DNA from: a virus
DNA length: 31,039 nucleotides
Reading direction: 5' to 3' (one strand)
IMG/VR virus record: IMGVR_UViG_3300046171_000034
Location: 1-31,039 of that record
Both the position numbers and the translations under genes were made by a program. Of this stretch, positions 21,790 through 29,891 are shown piece after piece. How positions within the stretch are numbered: the stretch's first letter is position 1; each line of letters opens with the position of its first letter. Below the pieces are notes generated by a model. That model saw only the letters and a list, made by a program, of their open reading frames with translations, was not told where the DNA came from and did not search any database.

Positions 21790-22915
21790 TTATGAAAGAC
21801 CAGTGATCATACCACCGTCAGCATAGTTCATATGCTTCAATGAGTATTCGCCGACGATAAAGTGACGATCAGAGTCACCATTCTTCGACAATAGTGTACG
21901 TGAGAACGGACGTAGTACACATGAACGCCACATTGACGGATCAATTAGGAATGCGTGTGTAGTCAACTGGTGGCGGTTTAGGACCACTTTGTATTCGCCG
22001 TATGGGCTACACGGCTCTTCGCCTAAGGTCGTTAATCTTAGACCGTCTTTCGACTGCTCATGCTTTCACATGAGATGAGACTATATCATCACCGCTGTTC
22101 GCAGTGCCTGGCGCTTCCACTCACTTGAGTGTACTTCCTTGCGGAATAGTCGTTGCACCTTCCCCTCTCGGGGCTTGGCTCAGGATTACCATATCTCTCG
22201 ACTTAGGCTTTCCCTGAGTTCACCAGGTTTAATGTACGCTAGCCACTTCAACGTACAGGTCAATCACGTTGACCAAGTTGCGACCCTGTTGGATCTCACG
22301 GTTACGACCAGATGCCGCTGCAAAGTCAGCAACGATCTGAGCATCCGCTGGTTTGATCATTAGAACTGATGGATCAGAACCGTTGTTGAAGCAGTCTTCA
22401 CCAAGCTCTAGGACTTTCGCCTCTGTTAGAGCGTCAGTTGCGTTGGCACCAGCGTCGACAGATGTTGAGATCTGCTGTGTTGCTGAGTCCATCTCACGCG
22501 CTACTGAGCTTGAGCCAGTTGCTTTAGCATTGTCGACACCAACATAAGCACGTTCTAGGTCGCGCTTAATTTCTTTAAGGGCCTTACCAAGCTGATATGC
22601 GGTTTCTTTCGCTCTACCATAAGTTGCAATCGCATCAGATGTTGCACTGACCTGAAAAGCCTTATGTAGGATTTGCGTGTTCTGGGTACGCTCTACAGCA
22701 TCTGTAAGAGTTGCCATAGTCGCGTCGGCCCCTTCCACCTGTGCGTTATCCGCCGCAGACGCAAGTGAGTCTTCTAACCAACTGAAAGTACGAGCAGAAA
22801 CCTTTTCTGAACGCATCATTGTGAACATCGGCGTGTCTGTTGGTGTGATATCCGAAATGATATCTGAAACGTCTTCTTTCTTACCGACCTGGTCGTAAGT
22901 AGTATATGTAGCCAT
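21790..22915 (-). CDS. Major capsid protein (SU10-type), interrupted by a group I intron
   Basis: HK97-fold shell protein. Exon 1 is 22915-22251 and exon 2 is 22009-21790; joined they give 885 bases, 294 codons plus stop, all in frame. The N-terminus (TYDQVGKKEDVSDIISDITP, then EDSLASAADNAQVEG and KTFQVSATSDAI-like AFQVSATSDAI) matches the SU10 major head protein family. The splice junction rebuilds IDLYV-SPYGEYKVVLNR, the conserved C-terminal strand of the family. Without splicing, translation would stop seven codons or so into the intron, giving a 228-aa protein lacking the conserved C-terminus. AAGGATG precedes ATG 22915. Confidence 0.9.
22010..22250 (-). ncRNA. Group I self-splicing intron in the capsid gene, 241 nt
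   Basis: Read on the minus strand. P1: the exon end TGTACGT pairs with intron GCGTACA, leaving the required U.G wobble at the 5' splice site. P10: intron GGCTA, directly before that guide, pairs with the 3' exon start TAGCC. The intron ends in G (position 22010). Core: CTCAGGGAAAGCCTAA, then AATCCTGAGCCAAGCC (P4-P5 region), GGTGCAACGACTAT (P7 5' strand) and GATATAGTC (P7 3' strand), with GACTAT/ATAGTC pairing. These motifs resemble IC3-type introns of bacterial tRNA genes. There is no ORF, so no homing endonuclease. Exact boundaries follow from P1, P10 and the reading frame. Confidence 0.95.
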
Positions 22916-22947
22916 TTTGGTTACATCCTTCTATTTAGAGTTGAGTG

Positions 22948-24018
22948 CTATCGCTCCCAGCGTGACATCAGAGCATCAGCAATATCCTCTAGGTCACCCG
23001 CACGGCTTGTGTTTGACCGTAGACGCTTCTGGGCATCACGTTGACGCTGGACACGGATGTCGGCGTCACCCTTAGGTGCCTTCTTCGTCTTCAGTACTTT
23101 GCGGGTACCTTCTTTTGTCTTGATCACTTTGGCCTTCGCTTTCTTTGTTTCCGCTGTGGCCTTTGTCTGATCGTAAAGACGTGCCTTGTTGAGGATCATG
23201 ATGACCGTAGGGTCAACATATTGATCTACTTGTTCCTGGGGTAACCCCTGGTTGACTGCGTATGAACGGATGTTGTTGTATAGTTCATCACCCCAGTCGG
23301 GCAGTTGTTCTGACAGAACCTTTACGCAATTCTGGGCCGCTTCTTGCACTTGCTTTTGTTGTTGTGCTTGGGCGTCCGTGTAAAATGCGTTGGCTTCCTC
23401 TTTTAGGAACTTTAGATCTTTCTCGGCTTCCTGGGCTTCACGACGTAATGCAGCGAAATCCTCAGTGGACATCTGTCGACTAGCGACCAGCATGTCTACC
23501 TCGGCATATGGCTTCATACGCGCTTCAGCACGTTCCAGGAGCTTTCGATAGCTGATGTCTGCCTTTGCCAAAGCCTCTTCGGCTTCTTTACGCTTGGCAG
23601 CTGTTTCTTGAGACTTACGTGTTAACGACGCCTCTTGACCGTATAGTCGCTTTAGATCCTTTAAGGATGCCTGTTTGGCTTCACCGTCGACTTGTATTTC
23701 AACCAGAGTATCGTCAGACAACTCAACTTCCGTTTCATCATCTTCTTCATCTGTCTCTGGTTCATCCTCGTCTTCAGTGTCATCCGTGTCAGGGTCCTCT
23801 TCGGTATCTTCTACTTCTTCAAGGTCTTCATCATCGTCATAGGTATCTGACGTCTCTTCGTCTGTCTCGCCGACAAGTGAGTCATCAGTCGCCTCTAGCT
23901 CCTCGTTCTCTTCAGATAGGTTCTCACCGTCTGACCAACGATCTAGAATGGCTTCGGAGGCATCAAACATGTCGTCAAATGCCCGTGGTTGGGTAGCGTT
24001 GTCTTGGACGTTATCCAT
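22948..24018 (-). CDS. Scaffolding protein
   Basis: 356 aa, with a very acidic N-terminal region (residues about 35-105, long Asp/Glu runs), a helical coiled-coil middle (AAKRKEAEEALAKADISYRK) and a basic C-terminus ending with an Arg-rich helix. This charge pattern and the place between portal and capsid are typical of podovirus internal scaffolds, which guide procapsid assembly and then leave. AAGGA precedes ATG 24018. Confidence 0.85.
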   Translation of the reverse strand: MDNVQDNATQPRAFDDMFDASEAILDRWSDGENLSEENEELEATDDSLVGETDEETSDTYDDDEDLEEVEDTEEDPDTDDTEDEDEPETDEEDDETEVELSDDTLVEIQVDGEAKQASLKDLKRLYGQEASLTRKSQETAAKRKEAEEALAKADISYRKLLERAEARMKPYAEVDMLVASRQMSTEDFAALRREAQEAEKDLKFLKEEANAFYTDAQAQQQKQVQEAAQNCVKVLSEQLPDWGDELYNNIRSYAVNQGLPQEQVDQYVDPTVIMILNKARLYDQTKATAETKKAKAKVIKTKEGTRKVLKTKKAPKGDADIRVQRQRDAQKRLRSNTSRAGDLEDIADALMSRWER

Positions 24019-24023
24019 GGTCC

Positions 24024-24299
24024 TTATGCTTCCTCTTGGCTAATGTCGCCTTCTTTGTCATTGCTCGCCAGTATCTCGTCTTTGACGGACACTTGCTGCT
24101 TCAGTGTGTTCACCACGTCGACAAGGGCGCGATAGTGGTAGTAAGTGATCGAGCGTTCCTTGTTGTCCTCAGGCTTCGAGTTCACGAAGTTCTGGAACGT
24201 CTGTTCGACAAGGGTGTTGACCACTCGGTTAAATGCTTCGGACTTCAATACTGTTTCACAGTCTTCGCCGTATTGAATCAGTGCTTCTTGCTTTTCCAT
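24024..24299 (-). CDS. Hypothetical protein between portal and scaffold, 91 aa
   Basis: Helical, acidic protein (NRVVNTLVEQTFQNFVNSKP) without membrane segment. It starts after GAAGAGAG and ends six bases before the scaffold start. It might be a small head protein or scaffold partner. Family not recognised. Confidence 0.65.
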   Translation of the reverse strand: MEKQEALIQYGEDCETVLKSEAFNRVVNTLVEQTFQNFVNSKPEDNKERSITYYHYRALVDVVNTLKQQVSVKDEILASNDKEGDISQEEA

Positions 24300-24338
24300 T
24301 TAAGCTGCTCTCTTCATTTTGATTGTAGTTAGGAAGGT

Positions 24339-24363
24339 CTGGGAGACCCTAAGGTCTACCCAG
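24339..24363 (-). other. Stable hairpin at the portal gene stop
   Basis: CTGGG pairs with CCCAG and AGACC with GGTCT around a short loop, about 10 bp with one bulged base, overlapping the portal stop codon. No T-run follows, so an RNA-processing or mRNA-stabilising site (as RNase III sites in T7) is likelier than a terminator. Confidence 0.45.
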
Positions 24364-26395
24364 TTGGTGAAGCGATTGCGCGGACGTCGTCTGCGGTTCT
24401 CGCAATCTCTAGTTCGGCTTTGTCGACAAACTGTTTGTGTTCCAGTTGTGCCTCTTTCAGATCCATACTGTCTGACTGAATTGCAAAGCCTTGTTGTGCC
24501 TTCATTTGCTCCAGCTGTAGTTTCATCTGGGCAACTTGTGCATCCATCTGTGCCTTCATCTCGGCAACCGCTGTCTGACGCTCTTGAAGTTCCATTTGCT
24601 TCTGTTGCATCTGCATTGCCATTTCCTGTGCTGGATCTGGCTGTTCTGGTGGCTGCTCTTGTGGGGCTGTCAGATAGTCTTTGACGTTCTTGATGCCGTT
24701 CTGTTCTAGAACATGTGACATCAGCTTGTACTGGTTCTCGGGCGTATACATCGTTGACAATGTTGGGTCCTGAGACATCAGGCCGTGTAGCACCAGGTAC
24801 TTCTGTGCTTCCTGTTCTTGTTCACCGTAGCCTAGGTGCATCTCGACAGTGACATCACGTTTAGATCCCCAGTCACCTGGGTTGACCGCGACGTAGTCAC
24901 CAGCAATCTCAACGATCTTAGCTTGTGGTTCATTCTCGACGACCAGTTGATAGATCAGCTGATACAGGGGTTTCAGGAAGTTGTTCGCAAAGTTGCGCGC
25001 AATGATCTTCTGACGTTGCTGTGACATAGTCGCCAGCTGTTCAACCATAGCCGCTGAGTTTTGCTTACTGATAGCATCCTTGTTCAGACCCTGAGATAGA
25101 CGTGAGACGCCTGTGGTGTCCTCTTTGTCTTCGTCCAGCATCTGGATCGTCTGGAAGATAAACGGGTTCAACGGTGCCTGTACCATCGGACTGATGGCGT
25201 CTGGGCGTGACACGTTTACGATACCACCGACACGGTTGTCGATCAGTTCACGTGGGTTTGTTAGGCCACCCTTAACCACAGTGTAACGTGGGTTGTTCGT
25301 GATCATCGCGTGATCCAGGATCGAGCGTGTCAGAACTGTACGTGCAGTCTGGATAGGGACAACCTTGGACCCGAAGTTGGAACCAAAGAACGAGTGTGGG
25401 ATCGGTAGTGGTACAAAGGCACAAAACGGTTTGTATGTGCACTTCTCTTTGTGCAGCACGACGTTCCCAGCTTTGATTACTTTGTACGTCTCAGCGATTC
25501 CAGAGCCATCGAGATCGATGTCGATATATAGCTCATAAACAGTGATACTTCTAACTTGATCCTGGAAACCTTCAGCGTTGAAGCCACGGTCTTGACCAAT
25601 CTCTTCATGACGTGCCAGGACCTCTGGATCGGTTTCCATTTCGACGTCTTCATGATCGCCAATTTTAGCAATGAGCTTTTCGTCATATCCAGCCTCTCGT
25701 AGTTCTGAGATTGTCATTGTCGTACGATGACCCAGGAAACCAACGTCTTCTAAAGACTTGGCTTGTGGTTCGATGACAAACTGTTCAGGTGCAATTGCCT
25801 CGATGACCACCTGGCTGGTGTCCTGGAAGACACGTAGGTCACCAGAGTATAGACCAAGCTCGTCTTGCTCGACTTCCTCGATTTCTACGTTGTCCTGGGC
25901 AACAATAGCGTCAAACTCTTCCTCAGTTAGATCCTGGATTGGCTCTAGGTAGCTGTCCTCACGCTCGTCCCAGTAGACTTTACATAGACCAGCACGTGCA
26001 ATGAGACCGTCGTGGATGACAGACTGCATAACCTCGAACAGGTTGTTCTGACGGTTTGCCACGTAGTCACAGTAGGCTGTAGCGATCTCAGCGATACGCA
26101 CGTCCTCTCCAGTCTGCGCAGCGAAACGCACGGTCTTGTAGCCTGTGCTGAATGTCTCTAGCAGTGCAGCCTTCATGCTTTCGACGGCATCATAGACATC
26201 CATAGAGACATACTTGGAGTTACCGTCGTGCGCTGGGCGTGGGAGCGTAGCGTTGTAAAAGTCGATTACCTTACGGCGTTCCCTACTGATCTGGCTGTCG
26301 TAATACCCGATAGATCTACGGATGTTATCATCGAGGATCGTGACGAGTTTATCGTCGTCCACCGCTTTGTAGTCTTTTTTATCCATAGTGATCAT
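24356..26395 (-). CDS. Portal protein
   Basis: 679-aa dodecameric gate through which DNA enters and leaves the head. Early motifs: RRKVIDFYNATLPRP, SMDVYDAVESMKAALLETFS. Core: PLPIPHSFFGSNFGSKVVPI and RTVLTRSILDHAMITNNPRY, characteristic of long portals of the P22/SU10 kind rather than the shorter T7 connector. The C-terminus (from about residue 570) is Gln/Met-rich coiled coil, probably forming the barrel inside the head. The start overlaps the terminase stop by four bases (ATGA). Confidence 0.9.
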   Translation of the reverse strand: MITMDKKDYKAVDDDKLVTILDDNIRRSIGYYDSQISRERRKVIDFYNATLPRPAHDGNSKYVSMDVYDAVESMKAALLETFSTGYKTVRFAAQTGEDVRIAEIATAYCDYVANRQNNLFEVMQSVIHDGLIARAGLCKVYWDEREDSYLEPIQDLTEEEFDAIVAQDNVEIEEVEQDELGLYSGDLRVFQDTSQVVIEAIAPEQFVIEPQAKSLEDVGFLGHRTTMTISELREAGYDEKLIAKIGDHEDVEMETDPEVLARHEEIGQDRGFNAEGFQDQVRSITVYELYIDIDLDGSGIAETYKVIKAGNVVLHKEKCTYKPFCAFVPLPIPHSFFGSNFGSKVVPIQTARTVLTRSILDHAMITNNPRYTVVKGGLTNPRELIDNRVGGIVNVSRPDAISPMVQAPLNPFIFQTIQMLDEDKEDTTGVSRLSQGLNKDAISKQNSAAMVEQLATMSQQRQKIIARNFANNFLKPLYQLIYQLVVENEPQAKIVEIAGDYVAVNPGDWGSKRDVTVEMHLGYGEQEQEAQKYLVLHGLMSQDPTLSTMYTPENQYKLMSHVLEQNGIKNVKDYLTAPQEQPPEQPDPAQEMAMQMQQKQMELQERQTAVAEMKAQMDAQVAQMKLQLEQMKAQQGFAIQSDSMDLKEAQLEHKQFVDKAELEIARTADDVRAIASPTG

Positions 26396-27971
26396 ACCAT
26401 TTCAATGTAATAGTCATCTGCACTCTCTATCGGCTCCCAGGCACCTTCGTGCACGTGATTGGCTAATGCCAACGACATGACACAGTCGTCGTAGCATCCT
26501 GGTTCAGCTTCCATAGATCCGCTCTCAGTCACGACATATGTGAGCATTTCGCGGATCGTTGTTTTGTCATTGAGTTCTATCTCGTTCTCACGGACAGACG
26601 CTCGTAGCTCGTCAATGATTAGAGGCTTGGTTTTTGCTGTCGTACTAAAGCCCAACTTGATGGTTTCTTTGTCCGTCAGCTTGTCGACCTGAACCTCAGT
26701 AAAGAAGTTCGGGTAGGCCATATCTTTAGCCAGCCTGGTGCACGTCAAAAGGCCGTGACCGTTGTTCTCAACTATGATGTACGCATCGTTGAAGAAGGTA
26801 CCCAGGTGATACAACACAGTTGCATAGTAGTCTGGGTGCACATGGCCTCTCCAGGTTGCGACCTGGCGTTTCTTACTGTCGAGGACCTGGGCAACACTGT
26901 AGTCACCACCTCGGACGCCCATAGCGACGTCGGCACCGATGACATACTGTTCACCAGGGTCATGACGACGGTACATCGTCAGTTCGCCTCGGACGTTGTT
27001 TAGCCAGTCTTCACCTTCGAGTGCTAGACGCTCCTGTACGTCCTGTGTAGTGCCCATAGCCTCTTGTAGCTGCTCTGGGTTAAACACGGGTCTACCTGTC
27101 GTCAGGAAGGCTTCCTCAGGCTCTGAGGGGTACTCCTGTTTGAACAGGTCGAGGCCGTTCTGTGCAACCTTACGACGACGGAACATAAGCTGCTCGTCAT
27201 CGAGGTCATACTTGGACGCAAGCTCTTCTTCGTCTGGGGTACGCTCGAAGTTCTCTGGGACCGTCTCTCGATACTCTGGGTCTGCAAACCAAGGGATGAA
27301 CACAGGCACGTAGCCGTTAGTTCCCTCGACTGCACCCTTCCAGAGATCATAGAAGATCCCGCTGACACCATTGGCTGTGCTCTCGACAAATATAGCAGTT
27401 CCTGGCGCATTGGGGACAGCTTGGGTCAGCGAGTTCCAGTTGTCGGCGGCGGTGGTCTTAGACCAGAACGCAAGCTCCGACGCATGAACGTGTGTCAGGG
27501 TTTCACCCCGACCAATAGCTTCACCACCAGCTGTCGCAACGACATAACTTGAGTCTAGGACGTCAAACGACAGTTCGCGGCGGGATGAATACTTAGTGTG
27601 TGGCTTCAGGATCTCAGGGCAGTTCTCATGATACCTTTGGTCATGTCGAACAGCGCACGTGTTGAGTCACTGTGGTGGGTAATCACCAGGGCCTTTCGCA
27701 GCTTTGCGCTGGGAGACGCTGAAGTACAGGTAGCCGCCAACGTAAGGTCGACAGGCCCTGTTGTCGAGCCTTCAAGATGATCACTCGGACTTTGCCTTCT
27801 GTCTCTAGTTGCTTAGTGACAGCGTCGTTGAGGATCTCTTGGGCTGGTTTCAATTTGAGGGGCGCAATGTCACCCGACTTAGTGCGGATCTTCAGTGCGC
27901 CCTTTCGCGTAGAAGCTGAAGTCAGTATACAGACGCTTACGGACCTCAACCAGCTGCTCCTTGGTAGCCAT
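26392..27971 (-). CDS. terL: Terminase large subunit, frame broken in N-terminal third
   Basis: DNA-packaging motor: ATPase plus headful nuclease. Readable motifs in order: VIILKARQQGLST (Walker A), THVHASELAFW (Walker B/catalytic Glu), VESTANGVSG (coupling motif), then nuclease acids in GADVAMGVRGGDYS, IIVENNGHG and CYDDCVMSLALANH. From ATG 27971 the frame is broken by about four single-base indels near 27900, 27743, 27691 and 27631, several in short homopolymers. From about 27630 to the stop it is open. With corrections the product is about 525 aa, a normal length. Sequence error is the likely cause. It ends with a 4-base overlap with portal. Confidence 0.9.
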
Positions 27972-27978
27972 CGTCGGC

Positions 27979-28330
27979 TTAGTCTTGGTCGTCACCGTCA
28001 TTGGTATCTAGCAGTGAGCTTAGGAACTCCTCAGCTTTACCGACAGTGATCTCAGACTTGGCGACAGGTTTGACCTTGGTGAAGTCCAGGATCAACTTAG
28101 CTGCTTGAAGACGATCACGGTTGTGTACAGGGTGTACGCATGATTTCCACTGCGGTTTCGAGTGCTTCCTCTGCGCGTGGGTCTTCGATGTCATACTCTT
28201 TCTTCATGATACTTACCGCCCTTTTGGCGTCCTCTTTTGCCTTGTCGACAATGGCTTTGATGGTTTCCTTACTGTGACCGTCTGGAACGCCGAGGGGTCT
28301 TCCCCCCTTGTTCTTTCGGTTCTTCAGCAT
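27979..28330 (-). CDS. terS: Terminase small subunit candidate, one frame break
   Basis: Reads MLKNRKNKGGRPLGVPDGHS then a helical region (EEALETAVEIMR) and, after one indel near 28135, DRLQAAKLILDFTKVKPVAKSEITVGKAEEF. This is the usual form of DNA-recognition small terminases in marine podoviruses, and it lies directly before the large subunit (7-base gap). In the same frame upstream of ATG 28330 the sequence LWHYSIKTPEGRAKFRE also looks coding. The true gene may therefore start at 28469 or even be fused with the upstream ORF, with further indels hiding this. Confidence 0.7.
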
Positions 28331-28659
28331 TTCTCGGAACTTTGCCCGACCCTCGGGTGTCTTGATGCTGTAGTGCCAGAGGGTTCTTGTGTGCTGGTCT
28401 TGCTCGACCTGGCATTACCTTTGGCTTTGCTGGTTTCTTCTTTCGAGGTTCGTTTGGCGGGTGACCCATCTGTCGTCTCCACTAGTTTGTTTATGATAGA
28501 CAGTGTCTCTGGACATTGTTTGCAGAACACTGGTGCTGGGATCGCCTGTGCGACCTCACGCAACACAGTGTCCTGTTGTGCTTTGGTTAGGAGCTTTGAT
28601 GACTTGACGACATCAATAGCCTCTAGGATTGGAACCAGGTCCAATGCAGTCTTTAACAT
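28324..28659 (-). CDS. Hypothetical protein or N-terminal part of the small terminase
   Basis: 111-codon frame starting MLKTALDLVPILEAIDVVKS with AAGGAGAG upstream. It has a CKQC pair in the middle and a low-complexity Ser/Lys/Thr tail. Its stop overlaps the small-terminase ATG at 28330. A competing frame (28469-28269, beginning MGHPPNEPRKKKPAKPK) overlaps its tail. Given indels nearby, the tail may not be real. Either a separate small gene or the first third of a roughly 226-codon small terminase would fit. Confidence 0.5.
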   Translation of the reverse strand: MLKTALDLVPILEAIDVVKSSKLLTKAQQDTVLREVAQAIPAPVFCKQCPETLSIINKLVETTDGSPAKRTSKEETSKAKGNARSSKTSTQEPSGTTASRHPRVGQSSEKC

Positions 28660-28678
28660 TTCGCTCTCCTTGGGGGTC

Positions 28679-29143
28679 TTAGGCTTGTGACAACATGCCT
28701 GGTGCCATTGGCGCGTTTAGTGCGCCTGGTGGCATCTGTTGTTGCCTACGTTCTTCATCGTCATCCATAGCCATCTCCAGGGCAACTAATGCCGCCATGA
28801 CAACCGCTAGTGGGTGTGCATAGAACTGTATGACCTTATTGTCAGCCTTGCGGAACTCTTGCTGGATCATCTTAGATGTCGCTGGCATTAGCTTCTTGGC
28901 TAACTTCGGGTTAATCAGGTAGACCCAGACAGGATCCACTGCAAACTCCGCAGCCATACGAGTGTAGTCTTGGTATGCTTGCTTTGTTTCTGTGAATATC
29001 CTGGGTTTGCCATTCACCTGACGAATGAACCTTACGACTCTTCGCTCACCTAGGGTTCTTAGGTGAATACGCTTCGACGTTCTCTTGTAGATCAACGATT
29101 TCTGCATATGCCTTCTTTTGCGTAGGGAGACATCTGTTCCCAA
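28679..29143 (-). CDS. C-terminal segment of the large indel-broken protein
   Basis: About 154 codons open. The protein-like part runs from GERRVVRFIRQVNGKPRIFT through AEFAVDPVWVYLINPKLAKK to a C-terminal segment with a hydrophobic helix (AVVMAALVALEMAM), then an acidic-basic run and a Met/Pro/Ala tail ending GMLSQA. The first 30 residues of this frame (Arg/Lys-rich) look like out-of-frame translation, because a better continuation (EIVDLQENVEAYSPKNP) lies in the next frame upstream. I read it as the end of the same protein as 29144-31039, a virion-associated or multi-domain protein of unknown role. Confidence 0.55.
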   Translation of the reverse strand: MGTDVSLRKRRHMQKSLIYKRTSKRIHLRTLGERRVVRFIRQVNGKPRIFTETKQAYQDYTRMAAEFAVDPVWVYLINPKLAKKLMPATSKMIQQEFRKADNKVIQFYAHPLAVVMAALVALEMAMDDDEERRQQQMPPGALNAPMAPGMLSQA

Positions 29144-29480
29144 TCCGCATCCAGTAGTGGCTTAATTGCACTATCCGACAAACGACCCTGGTGGCGTGAA
29201 GTCAGAACGACCTACAATACCAGTGCCTGGTTTAGACGACTGCTTTCTGTTGATGAAGTAAGAGTAGACCTCTTGATCACCCTTGCCATCCTAGTGGCCC
29301 TAAGGTGATCGCGTGAGAGATCTCATGTAGAAGGGTAGGTCAGTGCCTCAATGTCAGTGACACTAGGTGCCGTCACCTTTGTCTGCACCAGGCTTCATTG
29401 CCCAGATTGTACCCTCAGGTGCCCTTGACCCTGTTTCTTAGGGCCTTTACGTTGGAACATGCCCACGGGCAGCACCAATT
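29144..29480 (-). pseudogene. Frame-broken segment encoding an HEISH zinc-peptidase motif
   Basis: No single long frame, but protein-like pieces alternate between frames: APEGTIWAMKPGADKGDG, then TLLHEISHAITLGPLG (29313-29327 encodes HEISH), then DQEVYSYFINRKQSSKPGTG, IVGRSDFTPPGSFVG and DSAIKPLLDADWEQMSPYAK. HExxH is the zinc-binding motif of zincin metallopeptidases, and a downstream Glu (YAEIVDLQEN) could be the third ligand. At least four single-base indels are needed, so either the sequence is error-rich here or the gene is decaying. Confidence 0.5.
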
Positions 29481-29891
29481 TTAGCTGGGTCTTGGCCTGT
29501 GTCCTAACTTGAGCAGTGTGTTTAGCTCGTTTTGGGACATAGCCAGTCTGACGACGACACCTAGTTTCTTTGCAAACTCGACAGCGTCATTGAAGTTACT
29601 GATGCCATCTTCAAGTTCACCACCCTTCAGTCCAATTTGGAACTGAGGGCGAATAAGCTCAACGACAGCCTGTTTGTATTGGGCTGGTGTTACTTGGGGC
29701 TTTTCAGCGGGAATGACATCGGGTCTGGGTCCGTCAGGATTGGCTCCTGGGCTGGTATCACGGAGGATTGGCTCTGTAGGGCTGCGGGATCCGAGGATAG
29801 GTTCTCCGCTAGGGGCATCAAAGGGTGCGTCCATCGGGAACTGTTGGACCTTGCTGTAGTTCCGCATTAGCTGTTCGAATTTGCTTCCCAT
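29481..29891 (-). CDS. Middle segment of the large protein, Pro-rich linker
   Basis: An open frame of 136 codons overlapping the preceding frame by 74 bases. It has a Pro/Ser/Asp-rich linker (EPILGSRSPTEPILRDTSPG, then PDGPRPDVIPAEKPQ) followed by a helical domain (PAQYKQAVVELIRPQFQIGL). The end (LGHRPRPS) probably reflects another frameshift, since coding-like sequence continues. It could be an independent gene starting at ATG 29891, or the continuation of the upstream ORF after a shift. Confidence 0.5.
   Translation of the reverse strand: MGSKFEQLMRNYSKVQQFPMDAPFDAPSGEPILGSRSPTEPILRDTSPGANPDGPRPDVIPAEKPQVTPAQYKQAVVELIRPQFQIGLKGGELEDGISNFNDAVEFAKKLGVVVRLAMSQNELNTLLKLGHRPRPS

Noticed and set aside
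22139-22363. Plus-strand frame of 74 codons over the intron region as a possible homing endonuclease.
   Set aside because: No LAGLIDADG, HNH or GIY-YIG residues, opposite strand to the intron, and it runs into capsid antisense.
27631-27905. A second intron in the terminase gene.
   Set aside because: Coding sequence is continuous when single bases are corrected, so there is no extra segment to remove.
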